Part shown: positions 44,750 to 57,800 of the stretch, piece after piece
Position numbering within the stretch: position 1 is the first letter of the stretch
Layout: each line of letters begins with the position of its first letter
Source: Edaphochlamys debaryana
Lineage: Eukaryota; Chlorophyta; Chlorophyceae; Chlamydomonadales
DNA: 64,000 bases
Direction: 5' to 3'
Assembly: GCA_016858145.1 (NCBI GenBank)
Contig: JAEHOE010000164.1
Span: forward strand, 124,001 to 188,000
Program-made: the position numbers and the translations under genes
The notes under the pieces: generated by a model
Databases searched by the model: none
What the model was told of the DNA's origin: nothing
The model's input: the letters and a program-made list of their open reading frames with translations, nothing else

Positions 44750-45179
44750 GTTGGCTGTTGGATGGAGCGCCGCGGGGCAGCGGCCGCTCCGTCGCAAAGC
44801 TGGTGTCGGAGGGGCGTCCTGCTTGCAAACCAGTGCGAAACAAGGTTAGCGTGTGCCAAGGGCGCGGCGATTAGCGTTGAGCGGGCCGCGCGCGGCCAGT
44901 GTGGCCCGTTTGAGGTTGTCGATCAGTTAGGGAGGATCGATGGGGACCCATGGGTCCCCCATACCTTTATGCCCGTGCTCGCCTTCTTGGCTGCCACGGG
45001 CCCTTGCCCCATACCACAACCACGAACTCCTAGGCCGCCTTGCCCCCTCTCGCATGCTGCCCTGCTTTGCCTGTCCATGCCTGTCGCGTGCTTGGTAACA
45101 GGCTCAACGGGCGGTCGAGCAGCAGCTGCATACCCGGTACGGCAGATACGGAACGGCGGTTACCGTGATCCACCGGGCG
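44750..45179. other. Spacer between two tandem minus-strand genes
   Basis: About 430 bases separating the polyadenylation signal of the DNA-PKcs gene from the start codon of the membrane-protein gene. It presumably holds the promoter of the latter. No element was identified. Confidence 0.4.
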
Positions 45180-45184
45180 TTACA
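45180..45184 (-). terminator. Putative polyadenylation signal of the DNA-PKcs gene
   Basis: TGTAA on the minus strand, about 120 bases after the stop codon at 45305. Confidence 0.65.
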
Positions 45185-45304
45185 CCGCATGCCGCAGCAG
45201 TCCTCACAAGCGCCACCTGCAACCCTGCAAACGTACAACTCGACAAGCTGTACGCCACACGTACGAGCCCCACCCAATTCGTTCAAGTAACCCCGGCTCT
45301 CCCA

Positions 45305-45400
45305 TCACAGGAACGGCCTCCACCCCTGCCACATGAGCCCCAACAGCCGCTCGTCGCACGCCTGACTCAGCAGGCAGCGCGCCTGCTCCTCGGGGCTCAG
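45305..45400 (-). other. FATC domain, C-terminus of the DNA-PKcs homologue
   Basis: The last 31 residues, from LSPEEQARCLLSQACDERLL to GLMWQGWRPFL, are a FATC domain, needed for PIKK activity. Most PIKKs end GW-PW; here the ending is GWRPFL, so the final aromatic is replaced by Phe-Leu. The stop is TGA at 45305-45307. Confidence 0.92.
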
Positions 45401-48400
45401 CGGCCCGCGCCGCTGCAGCAGCTCGGGGGCGCCCCGGTAGGTGCGCTCGCGGCCGCCCCGCCCCTCCCCCTCCCCCTCGCCCTCGAACACGCCCTGCACC
45501 GCCCGCACCAGCGCGGGGTAGTACTCGCGGGCCCCGTGCCGCGGCGCCAGCTCCTCCGCAGCGATGAGCCCCGGGTGGCGCCGGGACAGCTTGGACAGCG
45601 CGGTGCGGACCTGGGGGGGGGCGGGAGGGATGGTAGGGGGGAGGGGAAGTGGAGTGCAGTGAGGAGCAGAGGTGGCGTTGGGTTGAGGGGAGCGACAGAT
45701 GGGCAGAGGGAGAGCGGAGGTTGAGGAGCAAGGGATGCAAAGGCATGCGCAGCACCCCCCCAGAACAAGAGGAAGTGCTCAGCCCCGCTCACCCTTCCCC
45801 GTGCGAGCTCCGCCGCCAGCGAGGCCTCCACGCCCCCCGCGTCCCAGCTGCCGCCGCCCCCCGTGCCGCCGCCCTCCTCGCCCTCCTCCGCCCTGCCCTC
45901 CCGCAGCGCCCGGGCCGCCGCCGCCGCCCCCTGCGGCCCCGCCAGCACAGCCGCCTCGTGCGCCCACTCCGCCACGGGCTCCCGCAGAAACACCTGGGGA
46001 GAGGTAATGGGGGAGGAGCGTTGTAGGGGCAGGAAAGCGCCGGCGACTCCCAGTCATCACACTCAGGAGTTTCGCAGCCAAGCAGGATCCCCTCTAACGC
46101 CCCCTCCGCCCCCCATCCACGCCCCCCTCCGCCCCCCATCCACGCCCCCCCTCCACCCCCCCTCCACCCCACCTCCATGACCGCCCCCAGCAGCTGCCGC
46201 GCCCCGCTGAGTGCCGCCAGCGCCGCCGCCAGGGGGGGTGCCAGGGCCTCGGGGGCGCGGTGCGGCCCCAGCGCCCCGGCCAGCTGGGGCGTGAGGCGGA
46301 AGGGGACCAGCTCGGGGAGGGGGAGCACCTGCGGGGTCGTCAGGAGGTGGGGTGAGACGAAATAAGCAGCCACCCCCTCCCACCCATCCCACACACGTAT
46401 TTGCACCCACCTGCGTCCCCGCTCCGAAGCTGTACCCGAAGTCGATGTGCACCGCCTCCCCGCTGCCGGGCCGCAGCAGGATGTTGTCCGCGTGCCGGTC
46501 GCCCACGCCCGCGCCGTAGCCGCCCGCGCACCCCGCCGCCAGGCTCCCGGCCAGCGCCCCCCGCCGCGCCAGGAACAGTGGCGCGGAGTGGCCCGAGCAG
46601 CGGAGGAGCGCGGAGCGGAGCAGGCCGGGGGGGAGCAGGGAGGACACCTGGGGGTGTGGGGAAAACAGGGAGGTGACGAGGCGTTCAAGCGGGGAGGAGG
46701 AGGCGGGACATCCTCCATGCAATCCTCCGCAACCCTGCCCCTCTCGCACCTGCTTGAACGCCGGCCCCGCCGCCCCGCTGTCTGCGCCCCCGAACGCAGC
46801 CACGTAGCAGCGGCCCGCGGCGGGGTCGGTCCGTGCCGCCTCCTCCAGCCGCGGCCGCTGCTCGGTCGGTGCCGCCCGCAGCGCCAGAGCCACGATGCTC
46901 TCCCGGTAGCGCACGTCCAGCTGGGGGGAGGGGAGGGGGTGGGAGAGGGCAACGTGTGTTTTGACACGCATGTCATCAGCCACGATGGCACCTCTTCTCC
47001 AAACCAGGTTGTGGGAAGGGAAGGGGAGGAGGGAGGCAAAGGACAGTCAACACAGCGAAGGCCGTGCTGTGGGGGTGAGGCACAGCCAGGAGCGGCAAGG
47101 CCTGAAGACCGGCTCCCTCCCCCCTAGATTCCCCTGCCCTGACGCCACGTGCCTCACCTCCCCCGCGCCCTCGGCCCCCTCCACCAGGGCCCGGTTGCCG
47201 CCTGACCGCACCAACTCATCCACCAGCACAGACTGGGGGGGGGGGGGGAAAGGGAGGGGGGGCCGAGGAAGAGGGCGGGACTCAGGACGGAAAGCGGGGA
47301 GCCAAAGGGCAACGCTGTCCCCTGCGGTCGTGTTCCCCCTGAGGTCTTGTTCCTCTGATTCGCTTCACCGTTTTACGTCCCTCCTTCCGCCCCCCTTCCC
47401 GCCCCCACCTTGAGCGTGCGTGTCCCCGGCACGAAGGCCAGCAACCCCACCCCGGGGCTCAGGGGCACCACCGCGTACGTCACCAGCCGCAGGCAGCGCC
47501 GGGAGCAGGCTGGGGGTGTGTGTGGGGGGGGGCGAAGGGGGGAGGGGGAGGGAGGATCGGCGGTCGTCGGGGTGTGTGTAGGGCCCGTGAAGGACGGTAT
47601 CACCACTTCCCCCCCGGCCCTGACGTGCCCCCGTCTTCCCCTCCCCCTGCAGCACACCTCACCCCGTCTACACAGCCACCCACCCCTGTCCGCCGCGAAG
47701 AAGAAGTTGAACGCCGCGAACAGCAGCTGCACTCGCTCGTCCAACCGCACGTCCTCGCCGCCCTTGACCACCCACTCGCGGCAGGTCAGGTCGCTGGGGG
47801 GATGCGGGGGAGGGGGGAGCCACACGCTTATGAGGGAAAAAAGGGCCCCGATTGGACCTCCGGCTCTGTCACCTGCCACGCGCTGTCCTCCTGATCCAAA
47901 GTTCTCCCGCACTTACCCATCCTCTCCACCAGCCCCCCACCTGCAGTACATGCCGATCAGCTTGGGCCGCTGCTTGCTCCCGAACACCGTCACCAGGCGC
48001 CGGAAGCCCACCACCACCACGGGGCAGGCGTCCTCGCAGCCCAGGGGCGGGAGGCCGTCGGGGCCGGGGCCGGCCCCGCCCGCGCGGCCCCACAGCGAGG
48101 CGGCGGCCGCGGAGGCAGGAAAGGCCTGGGAGGGGAGCAGCAGCTCACGGGAGCTGGGGGGGAAATGGGAAGGAAGGGGGGGAACTTAGCTCAGGGCCAT
48201 CCCAACACTGGCTTTGGAGCGAGAAGGGGAAGGCGGCAGCCTGGCCAAAGTCCCTAGCCGCCTCCCCATGACCTCACCTGCCCCCCTGCGCCCCGCCGTC
48301 GCCCCGGCTGGCCGCGTCCGCCGCCGCCGCCTCGTACCGCCCGAACCAGGGGCTCAGAAGGTCCAGGCTGCGGCGGCCGGGCGCCTGCAGAGCCTCCCAC

Positions 48401-51400
48401 GCCGCCTGCCCGTGCTCCTGCACGCACGCAGCCTCCGCGGCCCGGGCCGCAGCGCTGAAGGCGCGCGCCATGGCGGGGCCGGCGGGCGACGGAGGCTGCC
48501 GCGCCGCCGCGGCGGCGGCGGCGGCGGAGGCCAGGCGGCGCAGACCCGCGCCGTCAGCGCCGCCGAAGCGGGATTCGAAGGCGGAGCGGTAGCGGAGCGC
48601 AAAGGTGGCGTTGTACGGCTCGGAGCCGGCGGCGCCGCCGCCCGCGGCCGCTAGGCGTCGCGTGAGGGCCGCGGAGGGCGTGGGGCCGGCGGCGGCTGAT
48701 GGTGCGAACGCCTGGCGCTGGGCGGGCTGGGCGGACAGGTAGCGGCCAAAGAGGCTCGGCCAGGCGTCCTGCGGGCGGAGGCAGCTGGGAAGTTGGCGAT
48801 GACCAATTCAAACCAGGCAGTGGCCTAATGCAGTCCCTTGCCTGGGCCCTCCCCGCCCCCTCCCACCTGCGTCCACACGCGCACCGCCCCCTCCACGTCC
48901 CCCAGCTGCAGGGCCCGGGCCATTCGGGCGCTCAGGGCGGACCACCTGGGGGGGGGGAGGGGGAGGTGGTGGAGAGCACCGGGCAGACAGCAATGGGGAG
49001 GCAATGCATCAGCCGCACGCAGAGGCAAAGGGCGGGTGCAGGCGAGCAGTCAAGGGCGATGTGCAACCCAGCGTTTCCCCCTCCCCTTCCCCCTTCCCCT
49101 CCCTCCCCTCCCACCTCTGTGCCGGGTAGGTCATGTCCCCCAGCGCCCCCACCCACTCCGCCACCAGGGCACTGCGGGTGGCGGCAAGCAGCGGAGCCGC
49201 AGCCGCGGCGGCCGCGGGGCCGAAGCGCTGCGCAGAGGAGCGCAGGGGCGGGCCCAGGGCCTGGGGCTGGCGGGCCGCCAGCAGGGACAGGGGGCCCAGC
49301 AGGGGGTCCTCGGGGCCCAGGGGCACGCGGGCCCCAGCTGGGCCCGGGCCTGGGCCTGGGCCTGGGCCTGGTTGGGCCCCCTGTGGGCCTGCGTCTGCGT
49401 CCGCCAGCATGGAGACCATCTGCGCCGCCCAGGGCAGGAAGGCGGAGGGGGGCACGGAGGACCAGCCGCTGCGGAAGGCCTCGGAGGCGGAGGCGCTGGA
49501 GGGGGAGGGGAGGGGGGTGGGCAGGGTAGGCGGAGGGACAGGCGGGGCCAGTCGGGCCAGGCGGGGCCAGTCAGAAATACCGCAACGGCGAACGGCGGGG
49601 CCAGAACGGGGTCGGAACACGGGGCGCACCTCTCCCTTAGCATGGACAGCACGACGGGGATGTGGAAGCGCGCGTGCGCCGCCGCCACCGCCGCAGCCTC
49701 CGCCTCGTCCCGCGCAGCCTCCGCCTCGTCACCACCGCCGCCGCCACCGCCGCCATGGCCCACCCCGGCACCCGCCGGCGCGGCCCCTGCGCCCGCCGCC
49801 GCTGCCCCCGCCAGCGCCGCCGCCCTCAGCAGGTGCCGTACCACCAGGGCGGGGAGGTCCGCACCCGCCTGCCGCACCGCCGCCTCCACCTGCGGAGGAG
49901 GGCGTCGGGGGGCAGGGATGACACCTGGATAAGCAATGCTGTAGGGACTGACGGGGATTGCGCGGAGCCAGCAGGCTTTGAGCGGTGCCTGCAGCCACAG
50001 GCCAGGCCACAAACACATACCTGCGGCTGCTTGCGCTTGGGCTCCCCCAGCGCCGCCCTCAGCTCCTCCAGGGAGGGGGCAGAGGGGTCCAGGGACCGCT
50101 CGGCGGGGGAGGCCTGGGGGGCAGGGGGTGGGGGGAGGGAGGCGGCGCAAGGCGGCCTCAGTGGAGGCTTGGGGCATTGCGGCGGGGGCATGGAGACAGG
50201 GGAAGCGGTCTTGGTGGCAGGGGGCATTCTGCACGCATGCGCCACCCACCCCTGACGCCCGGTGCAGTCGGGCGCAGAGGAAGGCCAGGTGTGCAGAGGC
50301 GCGGGCGCAGGTGGCGGCGGCGGCGGCGGGGTCGGCGGCCCCCGGCGGCGGCTGGAAGGCGGCGGCGGTGAGGGCGTGCGACAGCGCCGTCGCCACCCTC
50401 AGCCCTAGGAAGCCCTGGGCGCCGGGGCTGGGGTCGCCTGCAGTGGGGGAAGAGCGGGGCGGCCACACAGGGGATGGTTGTCGTGCCGTTGGTTTGTAAT
50501 GCAGACGGATCGCCGCAAGGGGAAGCCCAAAGCGCGCCCCACCCCCCCGCTACGGCAACCCCTCCCAGGCCCCCCTCCCCCCCACGCACCCGCCATACAG
50601 ACCAGAGCCCGCGACTGGGCCAGCTCCGCCTCCGCCGCCTCCCTGGGCCCAAGCAGGCCCCCATCGGGCCCCGCCTTGAGCCGCCCCGCACGCACCCCCG
50701 CCCTCAGCTCCTTGAGTACCTCCCCAACCGCCGCGTACGCCGCCGCATCGCCCGGCTCCGCCGCCGCCGCCGCCTCCGCCGCCGCCAGGTGCGCCCGCAT
50801 CAGCGCCAGCGCCGCCACCGCCGACCGCCGCCGCACCGCCGCCGCCGCCTCGGCGCCCGCGCCGGCGCCCAGGCCCGGCAGCCCGCCCAGCGCCTCCGCC
50901 GCGGCGGCGCCGGCGGCCTCGGCGGCGCGCAGCTCTGGGGCCAGGGCCGGCAGCGCCTCCGCCGCGGCGTCGGGGCAGCCCAGGCGCAGCGCGGCGGCGG
51001 CGGCGGCGAAGCGAGCGGAGGCCTGGGCGTCGCGAACGGCCGCCGACAGCGCCCGCTGCGCCTCGCCGCCACCGCCACTACCGCCGCCGCCGCTGCTCGC
51101 CCGGCGCAGGCCTGAGCCGCCGCCGCCGCCAGCGGCGGCGCTGGCAGGGACCGCATCCAGCAGCAGGCGCCGCACCTGCAGAGCCGTGTTGACGGCGCTG
51201 GCGGCGGCGGTCGGGTTGCCGCCGCCGCCGGGCCCTGCCACCCCCGCCGCCGCGCCCAGGCCGCGCCGCTGCCACCGCTGCGTCACCTCCGCCAGCCGCC
51301 CCAGCACGGGCCCCGCGCCGCCGCCGGGTGAGGGCGACGCTCCGCCGCCACGTGCCCTGGGTCCCCCCCCTGCCGCCGCCGCCGCCGCCGCGGCCCCCGG

Positions 51401-51838
51401 CTGCAGCAGCGCCCGCACCGCCTCTCCCAGCTCCGCCAGTGGCTGCAGGGCGCTGAGGGCGGCGGAGCGGGAGGCGGCGGAGAGGGGGTGCAGCGAGGCC
51501 CAGCGGCCGCGCAGGCGGGACAGCGCCACCTGTGAGTGTGGAGAGACGGAGAGGGCGAGCGTTGGTAAAAAACAGCGGGAGAGATTATACGGTCATGGCT
51601 TTGTATGGCTTAAATCGCCGCCTGCACCGCCTCCAAAGGCTATGGTGATCTCTGGCTAGGTGCGTAAGTATTAACTATGTCATGGCTTTCTATGGTTCAA
51701 GTCCCGGCCCCTGCCTCCCGCCCCCTTCCTCCTCGCCTGCACCGCCTCCAGGCACCGCTCCCAGCCGCCCCGCCGGCACGCGCGCAGGAGCTCCGCCACC
51801 GCCACCTCCAGCGGCGCCGCCGCCTCCGCCACCTCGCG

Positions 51839-51872
<34 letters not shown>

Positions 51873-54800
51873 TCGCTCCTCGCCAGCACCGCCAGCACCA
51901 GCGCCGCGGGGCCCTCCGCGCCGGCGTCGCCGTCAAGATCCAGATCCATGGCCGCCAGGCCGCCGCCGCTGCCGCCGCCACCGCCGAGGCGTGGGGGCGC
52001 CGCCAGGGGCGCGAGGTCCGAGGGTTGCAGTTGGAACAGTGCACACCGCAGCACACGCCGCAGCAACCGGTGCCCGTCCTCGGACCCTGGGGCCGATGGA
52101 CTGCCCCCAGCGCCGCCGCCGGCCCCGGGGCGGGGGCGCAGCAGGGCGGCGGCGGCGGTGGCGGCGCCGTGGGGCGTGAAGAGGGCGGAGGCTGCGGCGG
52201 GGCCGGCGGCGGCGGGCAGGGCGCCGAGGGAGCGGAGGCGCGGCTCCAGCTCCGCCTGGGGTCGGCAGAAGCCGGACGGATGCACGTGATGCGGAGTTGT
52301 AGGAAAGACGTAAGACAAACAACCAGTGCCGCCGACGCAAGGACGAGCATCGTCTTGTGCCGTAGCCAATGGCCAATGGTGCGACGGTCCCGCCTCACCT
52401 CGAGTCGCTGCCAGTCCCCCAGCGCGTCCGCACACGCCACCATGGTCTCATCCCACAGCGCCCCCTCCGCCGGCGGCACACCCAGCGCCGACACGGCCCC
52501 GGGCCCTCCTCCACCACCTCCGCCACCGCCACCTCCGGCCCCGGCCCGCATCACCCGCGGCCCCAGCAGCTCCCCCACGGAGGGCGGGGCCGCCCCCGCC
52601 GCCTCCCCCGCTGCCCCCGGCGGTGCGGCCCCGGGGCCCAGCGCCAGGGAGCGGTCCCCGGGGCGCTCGGGAACTGGCTCGGCGGCGGCAGCGGAGGGGC
52701 CCAGCTCCTGAGGGGTGGGGTGGGGGGCAGGGTACATTCAGGAGCGCTGCTGCTCTGCCTCGTAGATGGCACCGGCAGACCTCGCTTGACCAAACCGGTT
52801 GAGCTCCCTTGCTAACATGCGCGCAGTGGGGCACCGCACCGCCCTATCATGCCCTTGCTCTCAAGCGTCAACGCAGCCTCGCTCCCTTGCTCACCCGCAG
52901 GACCTCGGTCGCCGCCAGCAGCTGCCCCACCCGCCGCAGCGCCAGCCTGGGCCGCCCCGCCGCCTCCGCCGCCGCCGCACTGAAGCTGCCGGGGCACAGT
53001 AGCAGCTGCCGCCGGGCCGCGGACAGGAGGTCCTGGGGGGGAGTGGATGGTCGGGAGTGACGTGGTGACGTGACGTGAAGCAGGGAGGCGAGGCGGGAAC
53101 ATGTTGAAACGACAGCACGGCACGTTCGACGGACAGAAGGTCCTGGGAGGTTCGGGCATGGGAGGCATGTGAGACATGGAGCTCAAAAAGCATCTGCAGC
53201 GGCGAGGGCCCCTTTATCCGCCACGTGCCTGCTCGTCCAGTTCGCCGTAAGCCTGCGCCAGGGCCTCCAGCGTAGCCGCCACGTCAGTCGGCCCCACCGC
53301 TGCCCGACCGCCGCCGCCGGCCCTGCCCGCTGCCGCCGCCGCCGCCATGGCCCGGCTCTGCGCCGCCAGCTGCGCCTCTAGCAGCAGCGCCGCCGATTCA
53401 AAGCCGCCCGAAGCCGCCGCCGCCGCCAGCACGTCCGCCGCCGGCAGCATCAGCGGCTGACTGCCGCCGCCGCCGCCGGCGGAGGCAGGGGCGGCGGCGG
53501 TGCTCAGCGGCACCAGCAGCCGTGTGGCCAGGGCCTGCAGTGCCGCCACGAAGCCAGGCGCCGTCGGCCGCGCCGCCAGCGCCGCCGCCAGCCCGGCGTG
53601 CAGCTGCCGCCGCCGCTGCGCCACCGCCGCTGCCGCTGCCGCCTCCTGCTGCTGCGCCGGCGGCGGGCCCTGCCCGCCCTGCAGCAGCGGCGCTGGGGCC
53701 GCTGCCGCCTCCGCCAGCGCCGCCAGCGCTGCAGTGGCAGCGGCGGCGTCGCCCGCCTCCGCCAGTCCCGCCAGCGGCCGTAGGAAGGACGTTGCGCGGA
53801 GCGAGGTCGTGTCCGGGAGCTCTCCCGTACGGTACGAGCGGTACAGCGTCAGCGACGCCGACCTGCCGTGCCGCCGCATCGCCTCCGCCGCCAGCCGCCG
53901 CCGCGCCGCGCCTCGGATGGCTGCATCACGTGCATAGCGGGAGTCGCCGAGGCCCCGCACGCGCAGCGTCACGGACGCGCCCTTGGATCCGAATCCGGAC
54001 CCAGATCCAGATCCAGATCCAGCGAGGGAGGCCTGGGACGAGCTGGCGGCGCCGCCGGGGCTGTAGACCTGCGTTGCGGCGCCCTGTGACGCGCCGGGCT
54101 GCTGCGAGGGCAGTTGGGAGCCCTGCGTGTAGGTTCCGCCGGCGCCGGCGCCGGGGCCGGTGGGGGCGGGCGCGAAGAGCGGCCCATCGGCGGAGAGGGA
54201 GACGGTGGGGTTGAAACGGACGGAGGCGGCGGTGGCGCGGAGTTGGCCGGGGCGGGGCCGGGGCCCTGCACCGCCGCGGCGGGAGAGGTCCTGCGGCCAA
54301 GGGTGACGGGGGGCATGACGAGGCTAAGGCGGGCTATGCTCTAGCGGTGCCGGGTGTTCAGGGCTTGCCCCATTGAGGTCCGCTCAACCTTTATCCTTGA
54401 CATCCGCCCATAACCCTCCCGTCTCGCCCTCCTCCTGCCCTCACCTGAGTGAGCATGAACGCGGGCGTCCGCAGAGCCGCCGCCGCCGCAGTACCGCGCC
54501 GCGCGCCGCCGCCGCCGTACAGTCCCACCGTACCGCCGCCGCCGTACAGCCCGAGCGAGGGCGTGTAGTCACGGAACGTGCACTCGTACGGCTGGGAGGT
54601 GAAGAGCTGCGCCTGGTTCCCCGCCAAGCCCAGGCACGGCTCCAGCAGCAGGGCCGTGGCGGCCGCCGGCCAGCGGGCCAGCAGCCGGGCAGCGCTGTCG
54701 CCCGCCGCAGCGGCGCTGCCGCCGGGGCTGCGCCCGGGGGAGAGGGCGGGCTCGGCGGACAGACGCAGAAGCGCCTGCGGCAACGAGGGCGGAGGGGAAT

Positions 54801-57800
54801 AGGCATGCCGGTGCGGTGGGGGCTAGATCAGCACGAGAAGTTGGGCTTGGCAAAAAAGCGTACGGAACAAAGCTACGTTGCAGTGAGGGGGTGCTCAGTT
54901 GACGCACCCTCAGCCCCCCTGCCCACCCACCGCCAGTCGCTCCGCGGGCGGCGCGGGCAGGCGCTGATGCCACCAGCTGCGCCCGGCCGCCCTCACGGCC
55001 CCGTCCTCATCCCCCAGGGCCCCCCCCAGCACCGGCAGCAGCAGCGGCAGCAGCAGCAGCCGGGCCGCCGTGCCTCCGTCGGGCGCCTCCTCGGACCCCT
55101 CCGGGGCCCGCAGGTACGGCAGCCGCAGGCCCCGCCGGGCCCAAACGTCCGCCGCCAGCTGGAACAGCGCCAGCCGAACGCCGCCGTCGGGCGCCGCCGC
55201 CAGGCCGCCGCCGCCGCCACCACTGCGTGCGCCCATGAGCGCTGCCAGGGTGTCGGCCAGGGGCTGGAGCGGGGCCGAGGGCGCCAGGTCCTGGGGACAG
55301 CGGGACACATGGAGTGGGGCGGTATGACGGTTAGAGACGGAGGAGGAGGTGAAGAGGTGAGAGTTTGCAGCCCGCACCCCAGGGAACCCCTCCCCACCTT
55401 GGCCAGCCCCAGTGCCGCGCGCTGTGCGTCGGGTCGCATGGCCCTCAGCGGCAGCCGCACCAGGACCTGGGGAGAGGGCGGGGGCAAGGGAGTTGAGGTG
55501 AAGGGCAACATGCATCGAAAAGCGGAGAGGCGCTACGCATCGCAGCTGATGGGCGCGCGTAGAGGGCACAGAGCTCTACCAGAGAGGTCAGCTATTGGAA
55601 GAGGAGATGGCGCTGCACGTCCGCCCCACCTGCGCCGAGTCCGTGAACAGCGCCCGGGCGGTGTCGGGCGGCGCCGCCTGGGCGCAGCGGCTGTGGGTGG
55701 GGAGGGGCGGGGGCAAGTAGGGCGAGTACTCAGCGGGCAGCCCTGAAGCAGCCCTCAGACCTTGAGCCCAGGCCGCCAACCTTGAGCGCGGCACCCCCGA
55801 AACCTGGTCACCAGGCCCATGCTCCAACCACCAGGCCCATGCTCCAACCACCAGGCCCAGGACCCAACCACCAGGCCCAGGACCCAGCCACCAGGCCCAG
55901 GCTCCAACCACCAGGCCCATGCTCCAACCACCAGGCCCAGCCACCAACCACCAACCAACCCAGGTCTTCCCCCGCCCCACCTGAGCGCCGCCAGCGCCCT
56001 CCGCACGCCCCCCTCCCTGAGCGACCCCCCTCCCAGGCGCTGCAGGAGCAGCCCCGATGCGGCCAGGGCGGCGGGGGGGTGGCCCAGGGGCGGGGGGGCG
56101 GCCAGGGCCAGCACCAGGGGGGGCAGGCCCTCCAGGTTGCGGGGGGACTCGAGGGCCTTGCGGAGGGCGTCCTGGGGGAGGAGGAGGGGGTGGGGGTGGA
56201 GGGGTTTCAGTGTTGCGGAAGGGGAGGCGAGTCGTGAAACCTGGGTAGGGAGGTGGGGTGAGGGTCACCCTAGGCGCCGCATCCCGCCGCTCACCACAAT
56301 GTCACGCGTCTTGCGGGCCAGCGCTGAGCCTGCGGGGTAGGGTCGGGTGTGGGGGCCGGCAGACGGGTTGGAGCGCGTGGAGGCACGCGTGCATGGAGCA
56401 ACCCACCAGGGCAGCTGGGCGGCGAGCGGGGTATGCGGACGGCTAGGCGATGGAAGCACGCCTGCCACGTCCCTACCGTCCTGAGATGCGCCGCCCTGCT
56501 CCTGCTCCTGCAGGGGGGGGCAGACAAAAGGGCGTGCGTGTCGTGCGTTGAGGGATGGGTAGATGGGTGGCTTGGAAACATAGGTGGGAGCCCCGTGGAC
56601 GGCTACCAGGCGCTCCCACCCCAGGCCCAGCCCAGGCCCAGCCCGGGCCCACCTGCTCGGCCATCTTGGCCAGGTACAGGCCCAGCAGCTCCCCCAGGGG
56701 CTCGGCCAGTGCGCCCAGGCTGGGGGGTGGCCCCGCTGCGCCCTTGAGCCGACCGCAGCGGAGGCTGAACATGAGCCGCCGCCACAGCTCCTCGGACCTG
56801 TAGAGGGGGGAGGGCGGAGGGGCGTGTGGCGTGCGAGGATGGAAGTGCACATCTTTAGGACTTTGAGGGTCCTCTTCGCCCTCCCTCCTTGCTGCTGGCT
56901 CCTCCCCGGCTTCAGAGCCTGCTGTGTACTACCGGTAGGGTCCAAACCGGCGGTGTCGCACCTGCCCCCCTGCAGCACCGCCCCCGCCTGTCCGTACGCC
57001 AGGGCCCAGCGCAGCACCCGCAGCCCCAGCGCCCGGTGCCGGGGGCCCAGGTCGGGGGCCACCAGGCGGAGCAGCTCGGGGCCTGAAGGGGTGTGTGAGA
57101 GAGGGCAAGGGAGAGAAAGAAGGGGACCGCTCCGGGTGGGGCGAAAGCTGCACCAGCCGTGCATGGACCACTTGACCGCCGAGCCCGTTTCGACAAGCTA
57201 GTTCCGGGTGCAGCGCCTTCTCTGAGACCCGTCAGCACTCCAGCACCCTCTACCTCCTTCTATGCTTTGAATCCTCGACCACGCCACCAGGCCGCTCCAG
57301 ACCCCCCTGCCCACCCACCCGCCAGCTCCAGCCCCGCCGGCCGCCAGCTGTGCATGAGGGCCATCACGTGATCCGCGTTGGCACGTGACACCTCGTACGA
57401 CAGCGCGTACGGCACCAGGCCCGCGCAGCGCCGCATCAGGCGCTCGGCGGCGGCGCGGCAGGCGGCGGAGGCGGGGGCCGGTTGGGAGGGAGCGGCACCC
57501 CCCGGGTGGGCCTGTGCGGCGGGGCGCAATGCAAGAGGAGGCAGGGCAGCGAGCCCTTGATACCGGTAGTGAGGGGCGACGGCGGCATGGCTGAGACGAC
57601 AGAAGGGGTTATTATATAGAGCGTTGGAAGGAACACGACAGAAGGGGTTGGGAAGAGGCCCGGCAGCGAAGCCCGCCCACTCCCGCTCACCTCCACCGGG
57701 CCCCCGAGCAGCACCAGCAGGCGGGGCCGCCAGCTGACGAGGCACTGCATCAGGCTGCGGAGCACGTAGCTGAACACACCCCGGGGCTGCTGCTGCTGCT

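Noticed and set aside
45793..48153. Kinase domain as PI3K, PI4K, ATM, ATR or TOR
   Set aside because: The sequence after the DFG loop, the S/TQ cluster and the LYRSYR motif all point to DNA-PKcs specifically.
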